64,000 nt of DNA from the NCBI RefSeq assembly GCF_900142985.1, contig NZ_LT670849.1:248001-312000 (forward strand), read 5' to 3'. Made by a program: the position numbers and the translations under genes. Below the pieces are notes generated by a model, which worked only from the letters and a program-made list of their open reading frames with translations, was not told the DNA's origin and searched no databases. Source of the DNA: Bradyrhizobium erythrophlei. Its GTDB lineage: Bacteria > Pseudomonadota > Alphaproteobacteria > Rhizobiales > Xanthobacteraceae. This document shows positions 34,157-44,205 of the stretch, in pieces (position 1 is the first letter of the stretch; every line of letters begins with the position of its first letter).

Positions 34157-34847
34157 GGATCATGTATCCCGCGCCGCGAATGGTATGAAGCAACGGACGC
34201 TCAAAACCTTTGTCGATCTTCGAGCGCAGCCGCGAAATATGCACGTCGATGACGTTGGTCTGCGGATCGAAATGATAATCCCAGACGTTCTCGAGCAGCA
34301 TGGTGCGCGTCACCACCTGGCCGGCATGCTTCATCAGATATTCGAGCAGGCGGAACTCGCGCGGTTGCAGCGTCAATTCCTCCTTGCCGCGCATCACGCG
34401 GTGCGACAGGCGGTCGAGTTCCAGATCGCCAACGCGATAGGTGGTGTCTTCCGCAGGTCCGCCGCGGCGGCGCGACAGTACCTCGATCCGCGCCAGCAAT
34501 TCCGCAAACGAATAGGGCTTTGGCAGATAGTCGTCGCCGCCGGCCTTCAAACCCTTGATGCGGTCGTCGACCTGTCCGAGCGCCGAGAGAATCAGGACGG
34601 GCGTGCGGTTGCCCTTCTCGCGCAGCGCGCCGATCAGCGACAGGCCGTCGCGTTTGGGGAGCATGCGATCGACCACGAGCACGTCGTAATCGCCGCCTTC
34701 GGCCAGCGCCAGCCCTTCCTCGCCGTCGCCTGCGAGATCGGCGACATATCCGACTTCACGAAACGCCTTGACCAGATAGTCGGCGGATTCACGGTCGTCT
34801 TCGATAATCAAAAGGCGCATCTGGGTGTCGGTTGCGATCGCGGTCAC
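34140..34847 (-). CDS. OmpR-family response regulator of the degP-linked two-component system
   Basis: A 235-residue regulator: a receiver domain (about 10-122) with the acidic pair in LLIIEDDRES and phospho-acceptor Asp in DVLVVDRMLPKRDG, and a winged-helix DNA-binding domain (about 135-232, with TQTNVIDV-like recognition region PQTNVIDVHISRLRSKI). I keep the GTG start at 34847 because GGAAG lies 7 nt upstream; an ATG nine codons later lacks a site. It partners the kinase encoded next, and the degP gene lies upstream in the same direction across a terminator. Confidence 0.87.
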   Translation of the reverse strand: MTAIATDTQMRLLIIEDDRESADYLVKAFREVGYVADLAGDGEEGLALAEGGDYDVLVVDRMLPKRDGLSLIGALREKGNRTPVLILSALGQVDDRIKGLKAGGDDYLPKPYSFAELLARIEVLSRRRGGPAEDTTYRVGDLELDRLSHRVMRGKEELTLQPREFRLLEYLMKHAGQVVTRTMLLENVWDYHFDPQTNVIDVHISRLRSKIDKGFERPLLHTIRGAGYMIRDGLR

Positions 34848-34917
34848 GTGGGAACTTCCATCACCATGGCGCGGCCGGGGCCCTCATGCAAGGCGATCGG
34901 ACGCGCCCTATTGAGCC

Positions 34918-34957
34918 AAAAAAAGCGGGCGGTGAAGCTGGGGGGACCTCACCGCCC
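34918..34957 (-). terminator. Intrinsic terminator between degP and the two-component genes
   Basis: On the minus strand GGGCGGTGA (34949-34957) and TCACCGCCC (34927-34935) form a 9-bp stem, followed after GC by seven T residues (34918-34924). It should end the degP transcript, leaving the regulator gene with its own promoter. Confidence 0.7.
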
Positions 34958-35039
34958 TTTGACCTCCCGACGGAGGGGGGCGTTTTCCACCGGAAGGTAG
35001 TCACGGGGGCAGGTTTACGACCCACCCCCAAGGAAGGCG

Positions 35040-35067
35040 GTGTCGGCGGGGGCGATTGTGCCGACAC
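35040..35067. other. Inverted repeat just downstream of degP
   Basis: GTGTCGGC (35040-35047) and GCCGACAC (35060-35067) are exact complements with a 12-nt loop, 28 bp after the degP stop. No T-run follows; probably an RNA 3'-end protecting hairpin ahead of the terminator at 34918-34957. Confidence 0.45.
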
Positions 35068-35094
35068 TGCCCTCCCATTCGTCGCGCCTGGCGC

Positions 35095-36690
35095 TTAGCC
35101 CTTGGCCAGCGGGATCGCGACAAACCGCGAAGATCCGCCGCTCTTGACCCGCATCAGGACGCTGTTCTTGTTGTCGTTGCGCGCGGCTGTAATTGCCTCA
35201 CGCACATCGCCGACATTGGTAACGCTCTTGCCGGCGACTTCCAGAATGACGTCGCCTTCCTTGAAACCACGTTCGGCAGCCGCGCTCTTCGGGTCGACGT
35301 CGGTGACCACGACGCCTTCCTTACCGGCACCGGCAACGCTGTTGGCCGGTGCCAGAGTCAAACCGAGCTTCGGCACATCGGTTCCACGGTTTGCGCTGCC
35401 CTTGTCGCTATTGTCGATATCGGCCTTGGCCTCCAGCGTATTGGGCAACTGGCCCAGGCTGAGGTTGATCACCTTGTCCTGGCCCTTGTGCAGAACGTTG
35501 AGCTTGACCGCGGAACCGGGCGAAAGACCGCCGATGGTACGGGCGAGTTCGCGGGCATCCTTGACGGATTCACCGTTGACCGCCGTGATCACGTCGCCGG
35601 ATTCGATGCCGGCCTTGGCCGCCGGGCCGTTGGCCTGCGGTTCCGCCACCAGCGCGCCTTCGGCCTTCTTCATGCCAAGGCTGTCGGCGATGTCGGGCGT
35701 GACCGGCTGAATCTGGACGCCGATCCAGCCGCGGCTCACCGAGCCCTTGTCCTTGAGCTGGGCAACGACGCTCTTCACGGTGGAGGCGGGAATCGAGAAC
35801 GCAATGCCGACGCTGCCGCCCGACGGCGAGTAGATAGCGGTATTGACGCCCATCACCTCGCCTTCGGTGTTGAAGGCCGGGCCACCCGAATTGCCCTTGT
35901 TCACGGGCGCATCGATCTGGATGAAATCGTCATAAGGGCCGTTGCCGATGTCGCGGCCGCTCGCTGAAACAATGCCGGCCGTCACGGTGCCGCCGAGGCC
36001 GAACGGATTGCCGACCGCGAGCACCCAGTCGCCGATCCGCGGCTTGCCGTCGGACAATTTGGCGAACGGGAAATTCGAACCGCCTTCGACCTTGATCAGC
36101 GCAAGATCGGTGCGGGCATCGGTCCCGATCACCTTGGCGCTGAAGGTCTTGCCGTCGTCGGTCGTCACTTCGACCTTGTCGGCGCCGTCGACCACGTGGT
36201 TGTTGGTGACGGCAAAGCCGTCGGCCGAGATGAAGAAGCCGGAGCCCTGCCCGGTCACCATGCCGCGGCCGCGCGGAATCGCGCGCAGGCCAGGCGGAAG
36301 ATCCCCACCACCGAAGCGGCGGAAGAAGCGCTCCATCGGTGAGCCCGGCTGGAACGGCGAGTCGCCGTTTTCGCTGTTGTCGCCGTTGTCGTTCTTCGCA
36401 ACCTTCTCGTTGATGTTGACCTTCACCGAAATCACGGACGGTTTGACGCGCTCGACGATGTCGGCAAAACCGATCGGCTGAGCAACCTTGCGGACCTCGT
36501 TGTTCACCTGCGCGTGCGCGCTGGTGGTGAAGATGTCGACCGGGCCGGCCGACGGACCGAAGCCGTAGGCGGCTATGCCAAGGCCGGCGACAACCGACGC
36601 CATGAGCGCGAATTTGCGTGCCGACAGCAACGAACGGCGCGGCGCGCGATAGGATGGAAGCGAGGAAAGATCGGTGGGGCGGTCGGTCAT
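35095..36690 (-). CDS. degP: Periplasmic serine protease/chaperone DegP (HtrA/DO family)
   Basis: A 531-residue envelope protease. An N-terminal membrane or signal segment (about 27-45) is followed by the trypsin-like domain with catalytic triad H165 (VTNNHVVDG), D195 (DARTDLALIK) and S268 (VNKGNSGGPAF), then two PDZ domains (about 300-395 and 425-520). It degrades or refolds damaged envelope proteins. The ATG at 36690 has GGAGAAG upstream; an earlier in-frame start has no support. It lies between cycL and the two-component pair as in other rhizobia. Confidence 0.92.
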   Translation of the reverse strand: MTDRPTDLSSLPSYRAPRRSLLSARKFALMASVVAGLGIAAYGFGPSAGPVDIFTTSAHAQVNNEVRKVAQPIGFADIVERVKPSVISVKVNINEKVAKNDNGDNSENGDSPFQPGSPMERFFRRFGGGDLPPGLRAIPRGRGMVTGQGSGFFISADGFAVTNNHVVDGADKVEVTTDDGKTFSAKVIGTDARTDLALIKVEGGSNFPFAKLSDGKPRIGDWVLAVGNPFGLGGTVTAGIVSASGRDIGNGPYDDFIQIDAPVNKGNSGGPAFNTEGEVMGVNTAIYSPSGGSVGIAFSIPASTVKSVVAQLKDKGSVSRGWIGVQIQPVTPDIADSLGMKKAEGALVAEPQANGPAAKAGIESGDVITAVNGESVKDARELARTIGGLSPGSAVKLNVLHKGQDKVINLSLGQLPNTLEAKADIDNSDKGSANRGTDVPKLGLTLAPANSVAGAGKEGVVVTDVDPKSAAAERGFKEGDVILEVAGKSVTNVGDVREAITAARNDNKNSVLMRVKSGGSSRFVAIPLAKG

Positions 36691-36858
36691 AAAAACTTCT
36701 CCAGAGCCTGAATTAGAAGCGGTGCGGGGGCATGCCCCGAACATGGGGATCTACGCCTTACAACGCGCTGGCGAGGGAATTAAACTTTGGTAATGAACCC
36801 GCAATGGAATGCGGCGGATTATCGCAGCCCCAAACGGCGCTGCCATTTGCTTGCGGTG

Positions 36859-37356
36859 CTACTTTTCGGAAGCCGGTTCCGCGGCAATCAGCTGATTGAT
36901 TCGCGTCTCTTCCTCGGGCGTTAAATTCAACAGCGCGGTGTCCCGTTCCGCGCTGGATTGGCCACGACGGCGGCCATGGATCCACAACGCAATACCTCCT
37001 GCCAGGAGCGCCAGCGGCGTTAACGACCACAGCAGCCAGGTATGCGAGTTGAGCCGCGGTTTCAGCAGCACAAATTCGCCGTAGCGCGCCACCAGAAAAT
37101 CGATCACCTGCGCATCGCTGTCGCCGGCCGCGATCCGTTCGCGGACGAGCAGCCGCAGGTCGCGCGCCAGCGGCGCTTCGGAATCGTCGATCGACTGGTT
37201 CTGACACACCATGCAGCGCAATTCGCGCGACAAATCCCGTGCCCGCGCTTCCTTGGCCGCATCCGACATGATCTCGTCCGGCTGCACGGCGTAAGCTGCC
37301 GTCGCCAATGTCAACATCATCGTCCATGCGAGGAGCACACGCTTCACAGGTATCAC
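36859..37356 (-). CDS. cycL: Cytochrome c maturation protein CycL (CcmH)
   Basis: A 165-residue membrane-anchored thiol-disulfide protein. A signal helix (residues about 5-22) is followed by the periplasmic LRCMVCQNQS motif (C48 and C51) that reduces or binds the CxxCH of apocytochrome c, and a C-terminal membrane span (about 107-128). It overlaps cycK by 4 nt, in the order cycH-cycJ-cycK-cycL. Confidence 0.92.
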   Translation of the reverse strand: MIPVKRVLLAWTMMLTLATAAYAVQPDEIMSDAAKEARARDLSRELRCMVCQNQSIDDSEAPLARDLRLLVRERIAAGDSDAQVIDFLVARYGEFVLLKPRLNSHTWLLWSLTPLALLAGGIALWIHGRRRGQSSAERDTALLNLTPEEETRINQLIAAEPASEK

Positions 37357-39335
37357 TCCGCAGCCTGCAATCCGCGCACGGACTTCGCGGGTTTCGGCGC
37401 GCCAACGCGCAAGCGCCGGTCCGACAGCGACAGCAAGCCGCCGAATGCCATCAGCACCGGACCGAACCAGATCAGCAGCACGAGCGGCTTGTGATAGATC
37501 CGGACCGCGATCGTGCCGTCGTTGCCGATGTCACCAAGCGAAATATAGAGCTGGCTCGCCCCACGCGACAGCAGGGCGGCTTCCGTCGTGGTAGCGCTGC
37601 GCGTCGTGAAATTGCGTTTCGACGGCGTCATGTCCGCGATCACCTGGCCGCCGACCAGGACGCTGAATTTTGCAACCGTCTCGCGGTAATTCGGCCCCTG
37701 GTGCGGCGTCAGGCTTTCGAGCTTGAGCTGGTAGCCGGCGATGCTCGTCACATCACCTGTCCTCATCGTCCTGATGTTCTCGCTGTTCCACGAGGTCTCG
37801 CAAACGATCCCGATCAGCGCGATCCCGACGCCGGCATGGGCGAACATCGTGCCCCAGGCCGAGCGCGGCAGCCCGCGGGCACGCTGGAACGCAATGCCGG
37901 GCGGCAGCCGAAGCAAGCCGATGCGCTCGACGATATCGATCACCGCGCCCGCGATGACAAACACCGCAAGACCGATCGCAAGCGGCGCAAACGTGCTGCC
38001 GCCAAGCGTCCAGGCCCATACCACCGCGAGCACAATGAAGGCGGCGATACCTGCCGCCATCAGGCGTTGGGCCGCCCCCAGCAGATCGCCGCGTTTCCAG
38101 GCGAGCAATGGTCCAAACGGCAGCGCGACCAGCAGCGGGATAAATAACGGCCCAAAGGTGAGATTGAAGAACGGCGCGCCGACCGAAATCTTCTCTCCCG
38201 TCATCACTTCCAGAGCCAGCGGATAGAGCGTTCCGACGAAAACCGTCGCGCAGGCGGTGGTCAGAAGCAGGTTGTTGAGGACCAGCGCCCCTTCCCGCGA
38301 GATCGGTGCAAACAGGCCGCCCTGCTTGAGCGAGGATGCGCGCAGGACATAGAGCGAAAGGCTGCCGCCGATGAAGATGCACAGAATCAAAAGAATGAAT
38401 ACGCCGCGCCTGGGATCGTTCGCGAAAGCATGAACCGAGGTGAGCACGCCCGAGCGAACCAGGAAGGTGCCGAGCAGCGAGAGCGAGAAGGCCAGGATCG
38501 ACAGCAGGATGGTCCAGACCTTGAGCGCATTGCGCTTCTCCATCACGACCAGCGAATGGAGCAGCGCGGTGCCGGCAAGCCACGGCATCAGCGAGGCGTT
38601 CTCGACCGGATCCCAGAACCACCAGCCGCCCCAGCCGAGTTCGTAATAGGCCCAGTAGGACCCCATCGCGATGCCGGCGGTGAGGAATATCCAGGCGACC
38701 AGCGTCCACGGCCGCACCCAGCGTGCCCAGGCTGCGTCGATGCGGCCTTCGAGCAGGGCAGCGATGGCAAAGGAAAACGAGATCGAGAAGCCGACATAAC
38801 CGAGATAGAGCATCGGCGGATGCACGGCCAGACCGATATCCTGCAAGACCGGATTGAGGTCCTGCCCCTCGATCGGAGGATTGGCGATTCTCAGGAACGG
38901 ATTGGAGGTCGTCAGGATGAAGAGATAGAAGGCGCTGGCGATCCAGGCCTGCACCGCCAGCACATAGGCGCGAAGCGAGGTCGGCAGATTGTTGCCGAAG
39001 ATCGCAACCAGGCCGCCGAACAGCGCCAGGATCGATACCCAGAGCAGCATCGAGCCTTCGTGGTTACCCCACACCCCGGTGATCTTGTAGATCAGCGGCT
39101 TCATCGAGTGCGAGTTCTCGAACACGTTGACGACGGAAAAGTCCGAGGAGACGTGAAGTGCGACCAGCGCAGCAAATGATGCCGCGCAGAACATCAGCTG
39201 CGCGACCGCCGTCGAGCGCGCGACATTCATCAGCGAATATTCACGCCAGCGCGCGCCCAGAAGCGGCACGGTCGATTGAACGAGCGCGAGTCCAAACGCC
39301 AGCACCAGCGCGTAATGTCCGCTCTCGGCGATCAC
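37353..39335 (-). CDS. cycK: Cytochrome c heme lyase CycK (CcmF)
   Basis: A 660-residue integral membrane protein with about 15 spans and the Trp-rich heme-handling motif [20 protein letters not shown], preceded and followed by conserved histidine-bearing loops (for example [16 protein letters not shown]). With CycH and CycL it attaches heme to apocytochromes in the periplasm. The start is the GTG at 39335, which overlaps the cycJ stop (GTGA); the open frame continues upstream through cycJ but has no similarity there. Length fits CcmF. Confidence 0.92.
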   Translation of the reverse strand: MIAESGHYALVLAFGLALVQSTVPLLGARWREYSLMNVARSTAVAQLMFCAASFAALVALHVSSDFSVVNVFENSHSMKPLIYKITGVWGNHEGSMLLWVSILALFGGLVAIFGNNLPTSLRAYVLAVQAWIASAFYLFILTTSNPFLRIANPPIEGQDLNPVLQDIGLAVHPPMLYLGYVGFSISFSFAIAALLEGRIDAAWARWVRPWTLVAWIFLTAGIAMGSYWAYYELGWGGWWFWDPVENASLMPWLAGTALLHSLVVMEKRNALKVWTILLSILAFSLSLLGTFLVRSGVLTSVHAFANDPRRGVFILLILCIFIGGSLSLYVLRASSLKQGGLFAPISREGALVLNNLLLTTACATVFVGTLYPLALEVMTGEKISVGAPFFNLTFGPLFIPLLVALPFGPLLAWKRGDLLGAAQRLMAAGIAAFIVLAVVWAWTLGGSTFAPLAIGLAVFVIAGAVIDIVERIGLLRLPPGIAFQRARGLPRSAWGTMFAHAGVGIALIGIVCETSWNSENIRTMRTGDVTSIAGYQLKLESLTPHQGPNYRETVAKFSVLVGGQVIADMTPSKRNFTTRSATTTEAALLSRGASQLYISLGDIGNDGTIAVRIYHKPLVLLIWFGPVLMAFGGLLSLSDRRLRVGAPKPAKSVRGLQAAE

Positions 39336-39835
39336 CGCACAGCCCCCTGGTTGCCTTGCGCTGCGCTGGCGGCGGTGCCACCAGGTTTGGACGCAGCGCC
39401 ATATTCCTCTTTCCAGAGCCCCTGCTTCTTCAGGGCGTCGGCGACGTCTTTTGGCATGTAGTTCTCGTCGTGCTTGGCAAGCACGGTGTCGGCCTTGAAC
39501 ACGCCGGAAGCATCGAGCGCGCCTTCCGCGATCACGCCCTGCCCCTCGCGGAAAAGATCCGGCAGGATTCCCTGATAGGAAACCGGCAGCGCGGCGCTGC
39601 CATCGCCGACTTCGAACCTGACCTTCAGATCGTCCGCGTGCACGAGCGATCCCGGCTGCACCAGGCCGCCGAGCCGGAAGCGTTTGCCCGGCTGAATATG
39701 CTTTTCCGCCACCATCTTCGGCGTCGAAAAGAACACGATCGAATCGCGCATCGCATTCAGCACCAGCGCCGCGGCGACCGCGAGCACGGCGAGCGAGCCG
39801 CCGATGATAGTCAGACGACGCTGCTTGCGTGTCAT
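39332..39835 (-). CDS. cycJ: Heme chaperone CycJ (CcmE)
   Basis: A 167-residue protein with one N-terminal membrane anchor (about 8-27) and a periplasmic OB-fold. The covalent heme site is H122 with Y126 ([10 protein letters not shown]), exactly as in CcmE. It carries heme from the CcmABCD exporter to CycK. The C-terminal 30 residues are low-complexity Ala/Gly. The gene lies 57 nt after cycH. Confidence 0.92.
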   Translation of the reverse strand: MTRKQRRLTIIGGSLAVLAVAAALVLNAMRDSIVFFSTPKMVAEKHIQPGKRFRLGGLVQPGSLVHADDLKVRFEVGDGSAALPVSYQGILPDLFREGQGVIAEGALDASGVFKADTVLAKHDENYMPKDVADALKKQGLWKEEYGAASKPGGTAASAAQGNQGAVR

Positions 39836-39892
39836 CGATTGTCTCTTCCGCGCAACCGCGCCATTTCACCGATCATGCTCATCCATCGAGCC

Positions 39893-40996
39893 TCATCCAT
39901 CTAGGCCAAGGTTTTTCAGCCCGTCGTTCAGCTCGCGCAGCCGCTCGGGATCCTTTGCAACCGCCTGCCGCGCATCGGACGAGGCCGCCTTGGCCTTGTC
40001 GGCGTCGCCCAGGACCATATAGGCCCTGACCAGCCGCAACCATCCCTCGACGTCGTCGCCATTCTGATGCAGCCGGGTGGCGAGGCGATCGACCATGCCG
40101 CGGATCATGGCGTTGCGGTCGGTCTCGCTCATGTCCTTTGCCGCGGCCACCGCCTCATTTGACGGCGCCGGCACCGGCGCACCGCCGGCCCTGGCCAGCG
40201 CGGCCTCAACGAACGAACGCCACGGCGCGTTCGGCGGCGCCTTTTCCAGCATCGCACGCCAGATCGACGCCGCATCCGCCGCGCGGCCGTCCTGTTCGGC
40301 AGCCAGGCCCAGGAAATAACGCGCCTTCACCTCGCTGGCGTCCAACGCCACTGCGCGCTCGAATTCGGACTTGGCATCGCCGGTGACGACGCCGCCGGCC
40401 GCGGCAACCAGCGCCTCGCCAAGATCGGCGCGACGATCGGCGCTCTCACCGTTATAGGTGATGGAATTCCGGAACGCGCGGACCGCATCGTCCATGCGCC
40501 CCAGCCTTGCCAGTACCGGCGCAAGAATGCTCCAGCCGCGGCCGTCGGTCGGATTCTCCGCCAGATGCTGTTCGACTTGAGCGACGAGATTGTCGACCGA
40601 CTGCGTGCCCTCGGGCGCGCGGCTGCGCTGCGCGAGCGGGAAATCAGGCAGATCGGGCGAACCCAGGGGAAAATAGAGTCCGATGGCAACCAGCGGCAAT
40701 CCCAGGAGCGCGACAACGGCCGCGATGCGGCGCAGTCGGACATTCGAGCCAGCGCTCACCCGGCGCTCGCTGTCGGCCGCCGCCAATAGCCTGCGGCCGA
40801 TCTCGACGCGTGCGGCAGCGGCCTCCGGCGGATTGATGAGGCCCGTGGCGACATCGCGGTCGATTTCGGAGAGTTGGTCGCGGTAGACGGCGGTTTCGCT
40901 GCCGTCCTGCTGCGGCTGGCCCGCGCGGCCAAGCGGCCAAAGCACGGCAAAAATAGCCGCGGCCGTCATCAGCGCGAACACAAACCACAACGTCAT
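39893..40996 (-). CDS. cycH: Cytochrome c maturation protein CycH (CcmI)
   Basis: A 367-residue apocytochrome chaperone: two membrane helices (about 1-20 and 90-110) flanking a cytoplasmic leucine-zipper-like loop (YRDQLSEIDRDVATGLI), and a periplasmic TPR domain (about 150-360, repeats such as GWSILAPVLARLGRMDDAV) that holds the C-terminus of apocytochrome c. It heads the cycHJKL operon. The 194-bp gap upstream is AT-rich around 41080-41120, with an ATATCAAT / ATTGATAT inverted repeat, and probably holds the promoter. Confidence 0.9.
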   Translation of the reverse strand: MTLWFVFALMTAAAIFAVLWPLGRAGQPQQDGSETAVYRDQLSEIDRDVATGLINPPEAAAARVEIGRRLLAAADSERRVSAGSNVRLRRIAAVVALLGLPLVAIGLYFPLGSPDLPDFPLAQRSRAPEGTQSVDNLVAQVEQHLAENPTDGRGWSILAPVLARLGRMDDAVRAFRNSITYNGESADRRADLGEALVAAAGGVVTGDAKSEFERAVALDASEVKARYFLGLAAEQDGRAADAASIWRAMLEKAPPNAPWRSFVEAALARAGGAPVPAPSNEAVAAAKDMSETDRNAMIRGMVDRLATRLHQNGDDVEGWLRLVRAYMVLGDADKAKAASSDARQAVAKDPERLRELNDGLKNLGLDG

Positions 40997-41190
40997 CGAG
41001 CGGGTTCCGGTAGAGCGGCGCGCACGAATGCGGGCGCTTCAGGCTGCTTTACACCACAGGCATCAGGGGTGGGCAATTGACAAATATCAATTTGACGAGA
41101 TGACATTAAAATATTGATATATCTCACCAAAATAGGCACCCCTAAACCTGGATGTGAGGTCTTGGAAGGGCCAAATCCGGCCCACGCAGA

Positions 41191-42585
41191 TCAGGCCGTG
41201 CGCGACGATTTGCGCTCGCCGGTCACAGCGTTTTCAGCCGCCCTGCTCATCAGCGACGCGTAATCGGCGCCGAACAGCACGTCGCAAAACCGGATAGCAG
41301 CCGCGGCCTGCGCCTGGCGATAGGTCCGAGCCTTGCCTTCGCTGCCGCGCAGCGACTGCACCAGCGCTTCTGTCGATTGCTCGACATAATGCTGGAGGTC
41401 GGAATAGGTCCGCATGGTCACTTCGTTGATCGCGAGCTCCCCGGCATAGGTGCGGCACACCGCAACGAACTCGATCAGGGCTGCGGTCTCATCGACATCG
41501 CTGGTGTTGATTGCGGCCGCCGCGGAGATGTCCTTTTCGGTGCGCTGGCGGAGCAGGCGCCTGACACGGCCGGGAACGCTGTCGATTTCGGATTGCAGGG
41601 CGCTCGAGATGTCGGCGCGGATCGAGGCAAGCTGCCTGCCCCAGGCTGAATCCTGTCGCAGATCGAGTTCGGTGCGCAAACCCCGCACGCCATCGTGAAG
41701 GGTTTTCAGGTGCTCGGAGACTTCGGCGAAACGGCCGCGCTTGATGTCGGCCCGCAGCGTGGCCGCCAGACAAAATAAATCGTGCAAGGCGATGGAGACG
41801 GCCATGCCGTACGGCGTCGATGCGACGCGCATCTCGTCGTCGGACGCTGCCATGCGGATCGCCAGACGAATGATCTGCCACGGCGCGGCCAACCGCTGCA
41901 TCACCATCGACAACGCAAACGGCAATAGCTGCGGTGTTTGCAAGGACGGCACGTTGAGCACGTCGGCCACCGAGGAAAGTTGCGCATCGTTGAAGGCGCG
42001 CATGTAGCTCGGAAGCCGGCTGTTGAGGGTATCGACTGTTTCGCGCGCCCGCAACACGGTGGCGATCGACGGCACGTCCTCGATGACGTCCGGCGGGCCG
42101 ATCCGCGCAAGCACACGGCGGTCGTCGGCCCCGGCCGCAGTCGCGGCCAGCAAAGCTTCGGCCACGGCAAGCTGCAATTTTCGCGTAGCAGACTCGATCT
42201 CGGGCGAGGTGCCATTCTCTGGGCCACGGGAGAGCGCCATATCGAGCGCGCCGGCGAGGTCCCGGGCGCCCTCACGGGCCACCCATTGCCAGACTGGCGG
42301 CAAGGAAGTGCGGCGAATCTGGCCCACTCGCACCGGCGCATTGTTTTCGACCAGAAAGGGTTCGAGCGGGCGGAACAGGAGCCGGGCCGGGCTATCCGAG
42401 CGCGGACGCGCCTCATCGTCGGCGCTGCGCACAATCTTGCGCAACTGTTCCAGCACGAAGTTGGCGATCGTGGTTTCCTCACCGCGATCGATGGCGCGCT
42501 CGAACTCCCGCATCAGCAACGCCTGCGACTGCGGCGATAGCTGGGCGAGATAGTCCCTCAGCCGTTCGGTTGATGTCTTGCCCAT
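41191..42585 (-). CDS. Conserved hypothetical protein between feuQ and cycH
   Basis: A 464-residue, soluble, mostly helical protein that I cannot assign to a named family. Features: the N-terminal helix TSTERLRDYLAQLSPQSQAL (about 3-22), an acidic hinge near 50-70, a helical core rich in Leu/Ala, and a C-terminal region with an IEFVAVCRTYAGELAIN segment. No membrane span, nucleotide-binding or metal motif is evident. I start it at the ATG at 42585, five codons inside the open frame, since it opens the regular helix. It sits alone between the FeuPQ pair and the cytochrome c maturation operon; a near-consensus CtrA box lies 73 bp upstream (42658-42672). Confidence 0.75.
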   Translation of the reverse strand: MGKTSTERLRDYLAQLSPQSQALLMREFERAIDRGEETTIANFVLEQLRKIVRSADDEARPRSDSPARLLFRPLEPFLVENNAPVRVGQIRRTSLPPVWQWVAREGARDLAGALDMALSRGPENGTSPEIESATRKLQLAVAEALLAATAAGADDRRVLARIGPPDVIEDVPSIATVLRARETVDTLNSRLPSYMRAFNDAQLSSVADVLNVPSLQTPQLLPFALSMVMQRLAAPWQIIRLAIRMAASDDEMRVASTPYGMAVSIALHDLFCLAATLRADIKRGRFAEVSEHLKTLHDGVRGLRTELDLRQDSAWGRQLASIRADISSALQSEIDSVPGRVRRLLRQRTEKDISAAAAINTSDVDETAALIEFVAVCRTYAGELAINEVTMRTYSDLQHYVEQSTEALVQSLRGSEGKARTYRQAQAAAAIRFCDVLFGADYASLMSRAAENAVTGERKSSRTA

Positions 42586-42609
42586 GCGCGCGGAATGCAA
42601 GCTCGTGTG

Positions 42610-42636
42610 GCGCGGACGGCAAAAATACGTCCGCGC
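42610..42636. other. Hairpin upstream of the hypothetical gene
   Basis: GCGCGGACG (42610-42618) and CGTCCGCGC (42628-42636) are exact complements with a 9-nt A-rich loop. It lies between feuQ and the next gene; no T-run follows on either strand. It could be a 5'-UTR stem-loop or the end of the feuQ transcript. Confidence 0.45.
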
Positions 42637-42657
42637 GGCATACTAGAAGCCCCCGCG

Positions 42658-42672
42658 TTAAGAAGTCGTTTA
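42658..42672. promoter_or_regulatory. Near-consensus CtrA box
   Basis: TTAA-GAAGTCG-TTTA matches TTAA-N7-TTAA at seven of eight positions, 73 bp upstream of the hypothetical gene at 41191-42585. Weak on its own; noted because better sites occur at 55909 and 56018. Confidence 0.3.
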
Positions 42673-42727
42673 GGATGTCAAACCTAAAGGGGCCTTCCGA
42701 ACCAGAATCTATTTCAGGTTGTAAACT

Positions 42728-44104
42728 CTAGGCGGCTGGGAGAAGAAGCTCCGCCCGCAAGCCCCCGATCGGGGCATGGCCGAGGGTCAGGCTGCCGCCG
42801 TAGAGACCCGCAAGATCGGTCACGATCGACAGGCCGAGGCCCGAGCCCGGCTTGGATTCGTCGAGCCGTTGGCCCCTGCGGGAGACCTGGGCCCGCTCCT
42901 GCTCCGACAGGCCCCGCCCGTCATCGTCGACCAAAATTCGCAGCATGGGGGCTGCGCCCGGCTCTGTTGCCCCGTTCGGCAAGACTTCGATGAAGACGCG
43001 CGAGGCTGCCCACTTGCAGGCGTTGTCGACGAGATTGCCGACCATCTCCTCGAGATCCTGCCGTTCGCCGCGAAACATCACGTTCGATGCGGCGGAAACC
43101 TCGATGGCGACATCTCGGTCGCGATGAATTTTCTCCATGGTCCGCCGCAAGGCATCCACGACGGGGCCGACCTCCGTCACGGTGCCGACGATGGTGACGC
43201 GCGCGGCGATCCGCGCCCGCTCGAGATGGTGCGCGACCTGGTCGCGCATCACGTCCGCCTGTTCGAGAACTTTTTCGGCAAACGGGTCGGAAGAATGCGA
43301 CGCGGCTTCGTTGACGATAACCGACAGCGGTGTCTTGATCGCGTGCGCAAGATTGCCGACGTGGGTACGGGCGCGTTCGACGATTTCACGGTTGGCGTCG
43401 ATCAGCGCGTTGGTCTCGCGCGCCAGCGGCGCGATCTCGACCGGAAATTCACCCTCGAGCCTTTCGGCGCGGCCGGATCTGATATCGGCAATCGCATCGG
43501 AAATGCGCTTCAGTGGCGCCAGTCCGAAGCGCACCTGGAAAATCGTGGTCAGGACCAACACAATCGAAAGCGCGCCGAACGTTCCGCCCAGATAGTAGTC
43601 GAAGTTGCGGGTCTCGTCGAAAATCTCCGAGGCGTCGCCCGCGACATCGACCAGAAATTTGCCGTCGGCGCCGAGATCGACCGGCCGCTCCACCATCCGC
43701 AGCGTCTGGCCCTCCGGCCCCTCAACATAACCCTGGCGGATGCCTGCCGCACTCAACTCGGCGCCGTGATCTTCGAGCTTCGGCAGCTTCTTGTCCCACA
43801 ACGAGCGCGACGCGCGCACATCGTCCTTTTCAGTGTCGGTACGGGTGATCTGCCAGTACCAGCCTGACAGCGGCAGTTCGAACAGCGGCTCTCCCAGCGA
43901 CTGGAACTGGCGGTCGGGGGGCTCGTCCGGCGTGGCTACTTCGGCGACCAGCGTCCGCAGATAGAGATTGAGGCGGCGATCAAAGGCGCGTTCAGTGGCA
44001 TCCCGATAGACGGACGACAGGATGACCCCGGTGATCAGCAGAATGACCACCACCCAGGCGGTCGCAGACAGAAACAAACGGGTCGCAAGCGAGCTGCGGC
44101 GCAT
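42728..44104 (-). CDS. feuQ: Sensor histidine kinase FeuQ
   Basis: A 458-residue PhoQ-like kinase: transmembrane helices at about 10-35 and 165-185, a periplasmic sensor between them, a HAMP region (LAPLKRISDAIADIRSG), HisKA with histidine in VGNLAHAIKTPLSVI, and HATPase boxes NLVDNACKWA, VDDDGRGLS and GSGLGLSIV. The NLAHAIKTPLS motif and the position upstream of cycHJKL match FeuQ of Rhizobium, first linked to iron uptake and later to osmotic/beta-glucan control. I use the ATG at 44104; a GTG at 44146 would add 14 residues but its GGAG abuts the codon. Confidence 0.82.
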   Translation of the reverse strand: MRRSSLATRLFLSATAWVVVILLITGVILSSVYRDATERAFDRRLNLYLRTLVAEVATPDEPPDRQFQSLGEPLFELPLSGWYWQITRTDTEKDDVRASRSLWDKKLPKLEDHGAELSAAGIRQGYVEGPEGQTLRMVERPVDLGADGKFLVDVAGDASEIFDETRNFDYYLGGTFGALSIVLVLTTIFQVRFGLAPLKRISDAIADIRSGRAERLEGEFPVEIAPLARETNALIDANREIVERARTHVGNLAHAIKTPLSVIVNEAASHSSDPFAEKVLEQADVMRDQVAHHLERARIAARVTIVGTVTEVGPVVDALRRTMEKIHRDRDVAIEVSAASNVMFRGERQDLEEMVGNLVDNACKWAASRVFIEVLPNGATEPGAAPMLRILVDDDGRGLSEQERAQVSRRGQRLDESKPGSGLGLSIVTDLAGLYGGSLTLGHAPIGGLRAELLLPAA

Positions 44105-44205
44105 CAAGGCATCATCCCGAACGATCTTCCGCCGCGCTGCGTTCACCTCCCGGCAAGAACCTCAGACGGCCAATGCCGGAACAGAGCACAGGAAGAGAGT
44201 TCCGA

